A stretch of 32,474 bases of DNA. Source: Lachnoclostridium sp. UBA7097 (GTDB taxonomy: Bacteria > Bacillota > Clostridia > Lachnospirales > Lachnospiraceae). The DNA lies in assembly GCA_002499945.1 (NCBI GenBank), contig DKYP01000126.1:974-33447 (forward strand), in the 5' to 3' direction. The notes under the pieces are model-generated. The model did not search any database and was not told the DNA's origin. It saw only the letters and a list, made by a program, of their open reading frames with translations. This document shows positions 16,417 through 26,200 of this stretch, piece after piece. Position numbers and translations under genes: made by a program. The first letter of the stretch is position 1. Every line of letters starts with the position of its first letter.

Positions 16417-18303
16417 TTATAAACGTTTCCTGTAAATCCTCCACTCTGCCATTAAAAGAACCAGAAGCAGGAAAAGCACTGGAAATACCACCATTTTCCT
16501 TGACATATTGCCACTTAATTTCCCACCAGGACCCTTGGCTGCCTTATTACCCGTAACCACTGCTTCCTGTAAAACATCCGACTCCTCTTCTGGAAATGGT
16601 ACAGTAAAATACATTTCCCCGTCACTCTCCTTTATATTATATAAACCTGACTTTGAAGTATCTGCAAAAACAGCCGTGCCCTCTTTAAGGCTGTATGTTT
16701 CACTGTCCCCGCCAGGTTTTGTGGCAACTGCCTCGTCTGCCTTCCCTTTTTTCTGTATAATAACAGCCTCCCCTGCATTATATACGCTTTTATCTGTTAT
16801 TCTTGCAGATATTGTTTCCCTTAAAAGGTTATACATAAATATTGGAAATTCTGTCTGTAATGGAAAATCCGTGTTATGGAGGTCAAATCCCAGTACAGCT
16901 ATTATCCTTCCATTATAATTGCCAAGATACCCGGCAGAAAGTTTATCTTCTGTTTCAAAAAAGCCAGATGCCCATTTTGGTAATTTAAGTTCTGTAACAT
17001 TAAGGGCACTAAATGAATAATTATCCAGGTAATTAGTTACATTGCCCTTTAAAGCTTTAATAACGCTGCTTTTACTTTTCTTTCCATATATAAATACTTC
17101 CTGCTTCCACTCTTCCCCTTTACCCGGATTCTTTATTCCAGATGCAGGTGGTCCAATAAATACAACATTCCCTGTTTCTGGCAGCTCATCAGGCACTATG
17201 CCATCATACACAATAAGGCTGTACTCCTCTGTATCTGCTGCCAGCACATCTTTTGGCTGTACCTTGTCAATCTGCCTGCCACCCTGTATTTTAAGCCCCT
17301 TTTCAAGAAATGTGTTCTTCTCTGTAACAAGAAGTATCTTCTCATCACTTTCACCGTCCAGTACATCATATACTATATTATCACCTGCAAGCATGTCTTT
17401 TGAATTTAATTCAGCCATAAGATACGGCGTACCACCTGCAACTGCACCATTATATTTGCCCGGTGTAATATTTTTAAAATAAACTGTACTGCTTTCCCCT
17501 GCCTCTGCTGTTACACTTTGTATATCATAAAGCTGTTCCCCTATATACAGGTTTACATCTGTATCCAGCCTGTTTTTCCCATAATTATCAACCCTTGCCA
17601 TTACCTGTACTGAACCATCTTCCGAAACAGCATGGCTTAAACTTTGTATTGCCCCGTTCTCTCCCTGTACACTTAAATCAGCCACTTCACAATTAACATC
17701 TGGCATATTAACACTACTGTCCGTAAACACAATAACCTTATAACCCTTCCATGTGGAAGCAAGGGACTGTGCCATACTTACTGCTGTTTCAGCCGAACCG
17801 GCAATATCAGTAGCTTCTATATTATCTATAGCATCTGTTACACGCCCTTTATCCGCAGAACCTGAAATTAAAAGGTCTGCTGTATTTGATGCCGACATAA
17901 CCGTATACCTTGCATCATTATTATCCACATAGCCTGCTGCCTGTTCCTTAGCCTCATCCAGCTTACTTCTCTCTTCCCGGTAAATACCCGACATACTCGC
18001 ACTATTGTCTATTATAATAAGCACATTTGAATATTCACTGCCACTCCCCGTAATATACGGCGACATAAGGGCAATTATTAACAATACCAGCGCAGTTATC
18101 TGTAAGTACATAAGGATATTGTTCCGGAATTTCTCCCATGGCGTAGATGCCTGTATATTCTCATATGCTTCTTTCCACAGGTTTAATGCAGATATCTTCT
18201 GGTTTATTACTTTCTGTTTTAAAAGATACAACAATACAATACCTGGTATAAAAACAGCCAGCACCGCTGGCCATAACCTTACAATGCCCATAATAACAAC
18301 CAT
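16417..18303 (-). CDS. BatA-like membrane protein with VWA domain
   Basis: This protein of about 628 residues begins with the membrane region typical of aerotolerance (BatA) proteins: helix at about 12-27, a cytoplasmic stretch with ISALNLWKEA, and a helix at about 63-80. A VWA domain follows with metal-site motif DNSAS (99-103), then a long extracytoplasmic beta-rich region, a GATase-like segment around 310-400, and a final membrane helix with a basic tail near the C-terminus. The start is uncertain: an in-frame TTG at 18336 overlaps the DUF58 gene, and ATGs lie at 18303 and 18291; none has an ideally spaced ribosome site. Its stop lies 18 bases before the next VWA gene. It likely forms a complex with that protein. 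Confidence 0.82.
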   Translation of the reverse strand: MVVIMGIVRLWPAVLAVFIPGIVLLYLLKQKVINQKISALNLWKEAYENIQASTPWEKFRNNILMYLQITALVLLIIALMSPYITGSGSEYSNVLIIIDNSASMSGIYREERSKLDEAKEQAAGYVDNNDARYTVMSASNTADLLISGSADKGRVTDAIDNIEATDIAGSAETAVSMAQSLASTWKGYKVIVFTDSSVNMPDVNCEVADLSVQGENGAIQSLSHAVSEDGSVQVMARVDNYGKNRLDTDVNLYIGEQLYDIQSVTAEAGESSTVYFKNITPGKYNGAVAGGTPYLMAELNSKDMLAGDNIVYDVLDGESDEKILLVTEKNTFLEKGLKIQGGRQIDKVQPKDVLAADTEEYSLIVYDGIVPDELPETGNVVFIGPPASGIKNPGKGEEWKQEVFIYGKKSKSSVIKALKGNVTNYLDNYSFSALNVTELKLPKWASGFFETEDKLSAGYLGNYNGRIIAVLGFDLHNTDFPLQTEFPIFMYNLLRETISARITDKSVYNAGEAVIIQKKGKADEAVATKPGGDSETYSLKEGTAVFADTSKSGLYNIKESDGEMYFTVPFPEEESDVLQEAVVTGNKAAKGPGGKLSGNMSRKMVVFPVLFLLLVLLMAEWRIYRKRL

Positions 18304-18322
18304 GCCTTTCTGGTAATACCTG

Positions 18323-19222
18323 CTAGAAATTTTCAAGCTGCCCGCTTCTTATTCCCTTATAAATAAATGTATCTATACCTTCATTACTGCATACAGGTAT
18401 ATAATGTGCCTGGTAATGCTTTGCGCACTCCCTTATCTTGCCAATAAACTTATCCAGCACATATTTATATTGCTTGCATAAACGGCTTGTTGCAGTTACA
18501 CGCATTATATCACCTGTTTCTGCATCCTCAAGCCCCACAGTGCCTTCAACCACAGGTTCCATCTCTTCTGGTGAAAGCACATGCAGCACAAGCACCTCCT
18601 GCTTCATATATCTTAAATACCGTATTGTATCTGCAATACTTTCTATATTTTCATCAGTAGTATCATTGCTAAATAAATCTGATATTATAACAGTCACGCC
18701 TCTCTGGTGGAACGGTATACCCCTTATGCTTTTATATAAATCCGTCTTTCCTTTAAACTCCATGCTGCCAAGCCACGCCATAGCCTTATTAAACCCCTGC
18801 CTGCCTGTAAAATCACTGCTGTTTAATATCTTGTCACTACATATGGCAGAAAGGCGCACCCTGTCAAGGTTATTAAGTGCCATATAACTTACAGCGCCTG
18901 CAAGCCTTGCAGCACATACCCCTTTAGAAGGAGTCCCAAAATCCATTGAAGCACTTGTATCAATAATTACTGAATAATACGCTTCCCTTTCCTCTACAAA
19001 AAGCTTTACAAAAAGTTTATCCATCCTGCCATATGTGTTCCAGTCAATCCTTCTTATATCATCACCCGGCACATACTCCCTGAAATCAGCAAATTCAACA
19101 CTGCTTCCCTTGGCAGCCGACTTTCTCATGCCGCTTCTCCCACCCTGCATTGTAATCCTTGTAACAAGCTTTACCCTGTTTAACCCGTTAAAAAAAGAAC
19201 TGTCAAATATCTTTTCTTCCAT
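18323..19222 (-). CDS. DUF58 domain-containing protein
   Basis: This 299-residue cytoplasmic protein has the DUF58 signature REYVPGDDIRRIDWN (48-62), followed by a VWA-like fold with DTSAS (88-92). DUF58 genes almost always follow moxR, as here: the moxR stop and this start overlap by one base. Family function is not settled; it is thought to act with MoxR and the VWA proteins in assembling or activating a membrane complex. There is no membrane segment, unlike many DUF58 proteins, which often carry two N-terminal helices. That suggests docking to the BatA-like neighbour. Confidence 0.9.
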   Translation of the reverse strand: MEEKIFDSSFFNGLNRVKLVTRITMQGGRSGMRKSAAKGSSVEFADFREYVPGDDIRRIDWNTYGRMDKLFVKLFVEEREAYYSVIIDTSASMDFGTPSKGVCAARLAGAVSYMALNNLDRVRLSAICSDKILNSSDFTGRQGFNKAMAWLGSMEFKGKTDLYKSIRGIPFHQRGVTVIISDLFSNDTTDENIESIADTIRYLRYMKQEVLVLHVLSPEEMEPVVEGTVGLEDAETGDIMRVTATSRLCKQYKYVLDKFIGKIRECAKHYQAHYIPVCSNEGIDTFIYKGIRSGQLENF

Positions 19223-20205
19223 TATAATTCCTGCCTTAATCCCTTAATCATATCCCTTAAAACATCATCAGTATCTATCCCTTCTGAAACAGCTTCAAAC
19301 CCTGCCATTACCCTGTGCCTTAACGCCGGAAGTGCAACAGCATCCACATCATCAAACGAAACATTATACCTTCCATCAAGCAGCGCCCTTGCCTTAGATG
19401 TCAGAAAAATTGCCTGCGCTGCCCTCGGGCTTGCCCCTGCCGTAAGGTATTTCTTTATATTTTCCGTTGCACTGCCCAGTTCAGGGTGTGTACCCAGCAC
19501 TATTTTTAATGCATACTCCTGTACCGCATCTGCAACAGGTATATCCCTTATAAGTTCCCTCATCTCTATAATATCACTGCCACTTAATACAGGGTTTAAA
19601 ACAGGCTTTGTATTAGTAACAGTTACATCCATAATCCTTTTAAGTTCACTAAGAGTTGGAAATTCCATATTTATTTTAAATATAAAACGGTCAAGCTGTG
19701 CCTCCGGCAATGGGTAAGTACCCTCATTTTCAATAGGGTTCTGCGTTGCAAGCACCATATATGGTGAAGGCAGCGGATAAGTATTCTTACCAACCGTTAC
19801 AGTCTTTTCCTGCATAGCTTCAAGCATTGCTGCCTGTGTCTTAGGGGTAGCCCTGTTTATTTCATCTGCAAGTACAATATTTGCAAATACAGGGCCTTGC
19901 TCAAACTTAAATACATTATTGCCCTCTTCCTTAATAATAAGGTTCGTTCCTGTTACATCAGCCGGCATAAGGTCAGGGGTAAACTGTATCCTTGAAAATG
20001 ACAGGTCAAGAACCTTTGAAATAGTTTTGACAAGCTGTGTCTTTCCAAGCCCTGGCACACCCTCTAAAAGTACATTGCCGTCAGCAAGTATTGCAAGAAG
20101 GATTTCATGCACAACCTCCTCCTGCCCTATAATCGCTTTCGCAATTTCCTGTTCACAGGCTTTCATATTATCAATCATTTTATTAATACTTTCTTTATCA
20201 GACAT
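19222..20205 (-). CDS. MoxR-family AAA+ ATPase
   Basis: This AAA+ chaperone-like ATPase has 327 residues. Walker A is GVPGLGKT (49-56) and Walker B VLADEINRA (111-119). Sensor 1 is LATQN, and an arginine-finger region follows in PLPEAQLDRF. The AAA lid domain covers about 240-327. MoxR proteins are thought to help assemble or load metal or cofactor into complexes containing VWA proteins, three of which are encoded just downstream. The start has GGAGG five bases upstream. The 500-base gap before it holds the two structured repeats C and D. No convincing promoter was seen there, so it may be transcribed from further upstream. Confidence 0.94.
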   Translation of the reverse strand: MSDKESINKMIDNMKACEQEIAKAIIGQEEVVHEILLAILADGNVLLEGVPGLGKTQLVKTISKVLDLSFSRIQFTPDLMPADVTGTNLIIKEEGNNVFKFEQGPVFANIVLADEINRATPKTQAAMLEAMQEKTVTVGKNTYPLPSPYMVLATQNPIENEGTYPLPEAQLDRFIFKINMEFPTLSELKRIMDVTVTNTKPVLNPVLSGSDIIEMRELIRDIPVADAVQEYALKIVLGTHPELGSATENIKKYLTAGASPRAAQAIFLTSKARALLDGRYNVSFDDVDAVALPALRHRVMAGFEAVSEGIDTDDVLRDMIKGLRQEL

Positions 20206-20283
20206 TTCAACCTCCGCTAATTCTATTTATTAATGGGCTGGTGGTTTCAAAACCACTAGATGGTACTTCCAAAGTATCTTTGG

Positions 20284-20424
20284 CTGGCAATTCCAAAGTG
20301 TTCCATGAACAGCCCGCTTGCGCTTGGACGTCGCACGCAATGGTGCATAAAGTCCCACACTACGGGACTTAAGCACCAGCGGCTCCGTACAGCTGTCCAT
20401 TGGAAGCACTTTGGAATTTGCCAG
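20284..20424 (-). repeat. Structured palindromic intergenic repeat, copy C
   Basis: This 141-bp element is in inverse orientation to copies A, B and D. Outer arms CTGGCAATTCCAAAGTG and its near-complement ending GCCAG enclose the usual parts. On the minus strand these are GGTGCTTAAGTCCC pairing with GGGACTTTATGCACC, the conserved internal-loop sequence TTGCGTG, and a GC stem with loop GCAA (20323-20316). The distal stem (AAGTCCC/GGGACTT) differs from copies A, B and D yet pairs fully. The element lies about 80 bases before the moxR start. Confidence 0.8.
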
Positions 20425-20544
20425 CTAATTTACATTTTGGCAGTTGAACCCCTTAACTAAATTACACTATGTCCAAAGCGTTTCGCTGTGGCTTGCTATT
20501 TTACCAAGTGACATTTTGAATTTGCCAGAATCCACATTTTGGCA
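20414..20544. repeat. Diverged direct repeat of element-end sequence
   Basis: GAATTTGCCAG followed shortly by ACATTTTGGCA occurs at 20414-20442 and again at 20518-20544. The segment between copies C and D therefore contains a second, decayed element end. A GTCCAAAGC stretch at 20471-20479 recalls the conserved part next to the tetraloop stem. No gene is visible in 20425-20583. Confidence 0.5.
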
Positions 20545-20583
20545 TATTTCTTATCTGGTATTCTGCCAGAACTTGGACCATGT

Positions 20584-20720
20584 GGCAGGTTTCCATTGTT
20601 TCCTGTAAAAGGCACTATGATGCCGCCGGTGCTTAAATCTGGTATTTTCAGATTTTATGCACCGTTGTGTGCATCATTGTAGCGGAAGCGTGCCTTTAAA
20701 GGAAATATGGAAACCAGGCC
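20584..20720 (+). repeat. Structured palindromic intergenic repeat, copy D
   Basis: Outer arms of about 30 bases (20584-20615 and 20690-20720) pair imperfectly and have diverged in sequence from the other copies together. Inside, GATGC (20619-20623) pairs with GCATC (20671-20675), CGGTGC with GCACCG, and AAATCTG with CAGATTT. A GC stem with loop GGAA (20682-20689) follows. The element reaches the first base of the stop codon of the minus-strand coiled-coil gene, so it forms that gene's 3' end. Confidence 0.8.
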
Positions 20721-22279
20721 TAATTACTCCCAAAGCCACTAAAATACTCTTTTACTATATCTTTCATAGCAGATGGCACTTTATTACTATTAACTTTTGC
20801 GTATGCTTCATCACTGTATTCCCCTATTACAGAGTCAAGGTCTGCTTTAATTCCCTCAGAGGCTTCTCCCTTCTGCCCGCTTTTCTGGGTAATTTTTGCG
20901 TCACCATTTTTTTTGCCAGTAAGGTTATCATCATTTCCCATTTTTTTACCAGTAAGGCTTACTACCTCACCTTTGCTTTCCTGCTCTTGGCGTTCAAGCC
21001 CGTCACTGCTGCCCATATTCCAGCCGCCTCCTGTGCCAGAACCTTTTCCGCCTCCACCGCCACTGCCATTACCGTTACCATTTCCATTTCCGTTACCATT
21101 GCCATTTCCATTACCAGAGTCATTACCCTGTCCTTGTCCCTGTCCATTCCCTTGGCCATTTCCATTGCCCTCTGCACTGGCTGCACCTGATGTACTGCCT
21201 GGCTGTGGGCTTGAAGATGAATTTGAAGATGTCCCTGACACTGCTATTGTTGCAGCCGCTATCTGTGCATCACTATTTTCAATACCAGAAAGTGCCTCTG
21301 CAACTTCTTCTGATGTAATCTCCCCATCTCCAAGTGCCTGTTCAAGTGAATCAAGCAATTCTTTCATCTGTTCTGCTGTAAGGCTTTCTGCAACACTTTT
21401 AAGTTCATTGGATAAATCGCCTTTAAGCCCGCTTTTATCTGCAATGTCTGCCAGCTTCTTATTAAAATCTGCCAGCCCTTCAAGGTCAGTTCCAGGCACA
21501 AGGGACTGCGCCGTTTTAAGAAGTTCCTTGCTGCCTGCTTCTGCAAGTTCTTTTTTAAGCTTGCTCTCAAGCCTCTCTTTTGCTTTATTTACATCATCAA
21601 TATTTTTAGATTCACTAATCTCTTTTTTTGACTCCTCTAATATCTTTTTAACCTTTTCAGCTTCTTTTTTATCAATTCCATTCTCTTCTGCCTTATCAAG
21701 AATTTTCTCAGCTTCCTTAACTTTATCCTTTACCTCCTCCGCCTGTAATGCAAGTTTATGGAGAAGTTCTGCATCCTTTTTCGCCTGTGATGGTATAAAT
21801 ATACATATTATAAAAAGGCAGAGAACCAGGCAGGAAGCAATATATCTTTTCCATGGATATTTAAAAGGTAGCCGGAATTTTTTATCAAAACATTCTATTT
21901 CATTAATAGCATCTTCTTTAAGAAGTCCCGCAAAGCCATTATCTGACCCCTGGCATCCAACACTTGTAACAAGCTTCTCTTTAAGACCTGCACTATCCGC
22001 ATACCTTGCTGCTTCATAAATACTGGTACGCTTTATTAATATATATATGCCTGGAACAACAAACCCGGCAAGAATAATATACCATCCATACAAAGGCGCA
22101 TTATAAACAGGAACAAAAATAGCTATAATATTTAACAACGCTGCCATGATTACAGCCACAAGACCACACCATGCAGTACATGAAATCCATCTCTGCAGCA
22201 TCTTACGTCTTGCAATAACTTTTAAAAAATCTGCTATCTGGATATCCTTTTCTGTAAGTTCCGCTTTTTCCTTAGCCAT
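20720..22279 (-). CDS. Coiled-coil membrane protein with Gly/Asn repeat linker, function unknown
   Basis: This protein has 519 residues. There are two membrane helices (about 30-56 and 63-81), a third at about 146-163, and a long charged coiled coil (about 165-250). A helical region (about 250-340) precedes a Ser-rich stretch, a striking Gly/Asn/Gln linker (about 370-410) and a polar tail. The layout recalls the membrane proteins (DUF4175-like) found between ABC genes and moxR in other clostridia, but I cannot name the family with certainty. The linker is encoded by near-perfect hexanucleotide units (about 21061-21175). GGAGGG lies six bases before the ATG. It is 23 bases downstream of the ABC ATPase gene and presumably cotranscribed. 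Confidence 0.82.
   Translation of the reverse strand: MAKEKAELTEKDIQIADFLKVIARRKMLQRWISCTAWCGLVAVIMAALLNIIAIFVPVYNAPLYGWYIILAGFVVPGIYILIKRTSIYEAARYADSAGLKEKLVTSVGCQGSDNGFAGLLKEDAINEIECFDKKFRLPFKYPWKRYIASCLVLCLFIICIFIPSQAKKDAELLHKLALQAEEVKDKVKEAEKILDKAEENGIDKKEAEKVKKILEESKKEISESKNIDDVNKAKERLESKLKKELAEAGSKELLKTAQSLVPGTDLEGLADFNKKLADIADKSGLKGDLSNELKSVAESLTAEQMKELLDSLEQALGDGEITSEEVAEALSGIENSDAQIAAATIAVSGTSSNSSSSPQPGSTSGAASAEGNGNGQGNGQGQGQGNDSGNGNGNGNGNGNGNGNGSGGGGGKGSGTGGGWNMGSSDGLERQEQESKGEVVSLTGKKMGNDDNLTGKKNGDAKITQKSGQKGEASEGIKADLDSVIGEYSDEAYAKVNSNKVPSAMKDIVKEYFSGFGSN
21061..21175. repeat. Hexanucleotide repeat tract encoding the Gly/Asn linker
   Basis: On the plus strand units of the form CCATTN or CCGTTA recur every six bases, encoding Gly-Asn pairs on the minus strand, then related Gly-Gln units. 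Copies vary mostly at synonymous positions. The unit length is a multiple of three, so gain or loss of units would keep the frame. Confidence 0.75.
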
Positions 22280-22302
22280 AATATCCCTCCATAAACAGCC
22301 TC

Positions 22303-23235
22303 TTAATCAAGCACTTCTTTTTTTGCTGTTACCATCATAAATACTTCTTCAAGGTTGCCTGTTTCCCGCACATATGAAGAAACCAGCACATCATTATTTA
22401 CAAGGTTTGCAAGAAGCCCTGCTTCTTCTTTTTCATTGCCATTAAATGACACTGTTATATCTGCCCCGTCTATTGAAAGGTTCTCAACCTGCGGGTTTTC
22501 TTTTATAATGCGCACTGCTGCCTCTGCATTGCTTATAACATGGATTTTCAACGGGTTAGATGTATTAAGTTTCTGCATTATCTCATCAACAGTACCTTTA
22601 GATACCATGCTTCCCTTATCAATAATCCCTATTGTAGTACACATTTCTGCAAGTTCTGAAAGTATATGTGAACTTATAATTATAGTTTTGCCCATATCAT
22701 GCAGGTTTTTAAGTATCCCCTTCATTTCAAACCTTGCCCTTGGGTCAAGCCCTGATGCAGGTTCATCAAGTATAAGAAGTTCAGGGTTATGCACAAGGCT
22801 TCTTGCCAGGCAGAGCCTTTGTTTCATACCTCTTGAAAGCCCGTCTACATAAAAGTCCGCCTTATCACTTAAATTTACAAGGTCCATAAGCTCTAAGCAC
22901 ATGCTTTTTGCCTTATCCCCCGTAATTCCATAAATTGATGCATAAAACTCCATATATTCTATTGCTTTAAGGTTATCATACACCCCGAAGAAGTCTGGCA
23001 TATAACCAATCTTTCTTTTAAGGCTCTGGTTGTCCTTAAGTGCATCTACACCTGCAACATGCACTGAACCGCCATCTGCCTTTAAAAGCCCTGATATTAT
23101 ACGCATTGTGGTAGTCTTGCCTGCACCATTAGGGCCTACAAAGCCAAAAAGTTCTCCCTTTTCAATAGAAAGGTTTAAGTGGTTTAATGCAACAAACTTG
23201 CCATAATGTTTATATAAATTTTCTATTTTTACCAT
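22303..23235 (-). CDS. ABC-2-type transporter ATP-binding protein (GldA/CcmA-like)
   Basis: This cytoplasmic ATPase of 310 residues is the partner of the large permease fusion encoded just upstream. Motifs are Walker A GPNGAGKT (34-41), signature LSRGMKQ (133-139), Walker B LLILDEPASGLD (153-164) and the H-loop in ISSHILSE. A C-terminal domain of about 80 residues (about 230-310), common in ABC-2 drug and gliding-type transporters, follows. It is 39 bases downstream of the permease gene. The ribosome site is weak, so translation may depend on coupling. Confidence 0.92.
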   Translation of the reverse strand: MVKIENLYKHYGKFVALNHLNLSIEKGELFGFVGPNGAGKTTTMRIISGLLKADGGSVHVAGVDALKDNQSLKRKIGYMPDFFGVYDNLKAIEYMEFYASIYGITGDKAKSMCLELMDLVNLSDKADFYVDGLSRGMKQRLCLARSLVHNPELLILDEPASGLDPRARFEMKGILKNLHDMGKTIIISSHILSELAEMCTTIGIIDKGSMVSKGTVDEIMQKLNTSNPLKIHVISNAEAAVRIIKENPQVENLSIDGADITVSFNGNEKEEAGLLANLVNNDVLVSSYVRETGNLEEVFMMVTAKKEVLD

Positions 23236-23274
23236 ATATTAATAACCATGCCTTTCTTAACACCTGCCGCTATT

Positions 23275-26200
23275 TCAGCTTCTGCTCCTTGTCTTTTTAT
23301 ACGTACCTGCAAGTTTCACCCTTGGAAGCGTATATGAATCTACATCAGTGTTTTGTACATTGTCCAGTTCATAATATATTTTAAGGCTTCCATCATCTTC
23401 AAGATACTGTTCTATATTATCTATTTCTGCTTTTTTGGCAGACTCTAAAAGTTTTACATACTTTCCTGTATTTTTATCTTTAACCTTTGCCACCCCTAAA
23501 AAGGCATCTTCAGAATATCCGTTAGTTTTAAGGGTAAATTCATTTCCACCTGCGGTTTCCCTGTTATATATAACCTTTTTCAGTGTAAAATCTTCTGGAA
23601 ACCTGTATGTTACTTCTATCCCTCTTGTTGTCTGGTCATATACATAAAACCCATTAGTCCTGTTAATATCATACTCTTCTGCATAATCTTCCAGTGAACC
23701 TATAACATCATATCCGTTTATCCTCTCTGGAACCTGTACGATTTTATATACACCTGTTTCGCCATATTCATCAAAAGTAAAATTATCTGTAAATGCTGTT
23801 TCTGTATTATTTGGTATAAACCCATAGAACCATGTATCAGCATACCTGCTGTCAGTAACAAATGCATTTATCATCCCGATTTTTCTTCTTAATGAAATAT
23901 CAGCTGTACCGTCATAATAGCTTCCGCCCAGTGCAGAACTTAACTGGTAGTCAAAATCATATGAATATTTCATTTCCCTGAAGCTTTTCTGTTTTAATAT
24001 ATCAACAGACTTTCCTGCCGGTATATCCCCGATATAATATAATGTCCCTTTACAATAGAACAGGCAGGTTTCCAAGTCACATGACATATTATTAGTTATA
24101 AATCCTGACATTTTATTATCGCTCATCTGTAAATCTGTCTGGACTGTACCTGTATTTTTACTTTTATTATTCATTTTAAAAGGCACGCTTTCAAATGCAG
24201 AAAGGTTATTCATATGAAGTTTTGTACTATCCGCAGAATATTCAATTCCATAATCATATTCATCTATCTCCCTGTTTGGTGAAGAATATGAGGAATAATA
24301 ATACCCATTAAGTGTTGAAGGCATTACATCACTGTCCTCTGGCAGCACCGCCTCATATGATTTACTTGAAGAATTGGTAATTGTAAAAGATGTATTTATA
24401 TTATGGCGGCCATTTCCTTTTTCTGGCAGTTCCACGGTTGAAACATAATTAATAAATGGCTTCTGGATACGTGTACTTGTTCCAATTAAATAAATTGTCA
24501 CTGAAAATACTACTGAAAGCACTGGCACTATACCCCAAAGCAGGTTTCTTTTATCTTTTTTCTTCATAATTACATAAATTACCGGTCCTGCAAGAAATAC
24601 ATATACTAATAGAAGCACTGCATAAAGTTTAAGGTTTGGAAGTGAATCCGTGCTGTTTAAGTTCAGTACATCATTTTCATACATATAGACATTAGAATAT
24701 GACTGCCATGAATTGATACTGCTTAATCCCATATCCATTTTTCTTTTTTCACTTATATTCTTCTTAATTACATCTACTATAACAGGTCCATACAGTCCTG
24801 CCGTTCCAGCATCTAAAGCTAATGAAAACTCTGCTGTCATTACGTTTCCGTTTTCATAATCCAGTAAACTTATAAGATTATTATTTCCATCTGATAAAAC
24901 CTGTTTTGAACCTCTTATATTAATCTGTGTTATATCAAGTGGCATTCTTTTATTAGCACGGTTTTCACCAAAAAGTTTTGTAAGTTCTGCCCTTGTTACG
25001 CCAAAATTAGTGTTAATGCTTTTTACACTGCCTATTGTTCCTTTTAAAAGAGTACCAGAAAATGCGTCAAGCACTTTGCTGGCATTTGCACCACTCCCAA
25101 GAAAAAGTGTCCCGCCATTCCCTATCCATTTTTTTATTGCATTAATCTGTCCTTTAGATAACTTCCCTGTATCAAAATTATCTATTATTATAACATCAAG
25201 TGAATCAAGCATCCTGGCATCTTCTGTAATATCATTGCTTTCAAGCTCAAATACTATCCCTTCATCACTTGCACCAAAAGAATTTTTATCTGCTGCCAGC
25301 CCGCTTGAAATATACTTCAAGCTGTCCTGGCTGTCTGAAAGTGTACCAATATAGAGCAATGACTGGTCATCATTAAAATTTGCACTTATATATTCAGAAG
25401 ATATAATCTTATTATTTTCATCACATATTGCAATCCTTATATTTGCTTCAGGGTCAATGCCTGGCAATGCAAACTGTACATTTTTACTTTCACCTGCTGC
25501 TGCGGCAAAATTCCTCTGTATTGCTACAGAACCCTCCGCTTCTGTCCTTGTATATTCTATCCTGAACTTACCTGTAAAATCGCTTCCCTTATTTTCTATA
25601 ACAGCATCTGCCCTTATATTCCTGTCATATTTTGTCCTGCCCTTATAGCCAAGCCTTACAGTTGCACTTATGTCATCTTTCCTGATTGTTATCCTGCCTT
25701 CAGGGTCTAAAGCCTTTGCTTTAACAGAAGCATATACTGTCTTGGGCACAGCTGGCACCATTCCTGCAATAATAAGAAGCACAAGCATTGCCGCCGCAAC
25801 TTTCTTACTTTTCCTTCCCTTATTTTTCCTTGCCTTTTCTTTTCTTCTTAATGGGTCAAGAAATACTGTTGCAAGCTTTAAGAACAGCAATGTAAGTACA
25901 AGCTGTGAAACAATGCTGCATATAAACCAGTAATCCTTAATAAATGGAAGTATTTCCCCGTTAAGTGCGTTTGCCATATAATAAAGCAGGTCATCAGACA
26001 TATACTGCCTGCTCACCATATTGAATATAGTAAATGCAGGGTTTATAAGCAGGGCGTACATTACCCACGAAACATCTGGCACATCACCAGTTGAATTCTG
26101 TACAGTATAATAATATATATTAGCGCCTTCATTAGCCACAAAAACAGCTATTGCAGTTACACCGCATACAATCCCCACCATTGCAAATGATAATACCGTG

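Noticed and set aside
20206..20260. Promoter directly before moxR
   Set aside because: TTGAAA (20250-20245 on minus) has only a poorly spaced TAGAAT downstream, and it overlaps a short GTGGTTT/AAACCAC hairpin (20241-20256); not convincing.
21061..21175. Possible CRISPR-like array
   Set aside because: The repeat unit is six bases without spacers and is coding (Gly-Asn pairs). No cas genes are present in the window.
20913..22019. Plus-strand open frame with a Pro/Leu-rich stretch opposite the coiled-coil gene
   Set aside because: The proline-rich part is the complement of the Gly/Asn hexanucleotide tract; the minus-strand frame has membrane helices, a coiled coil and operon context.
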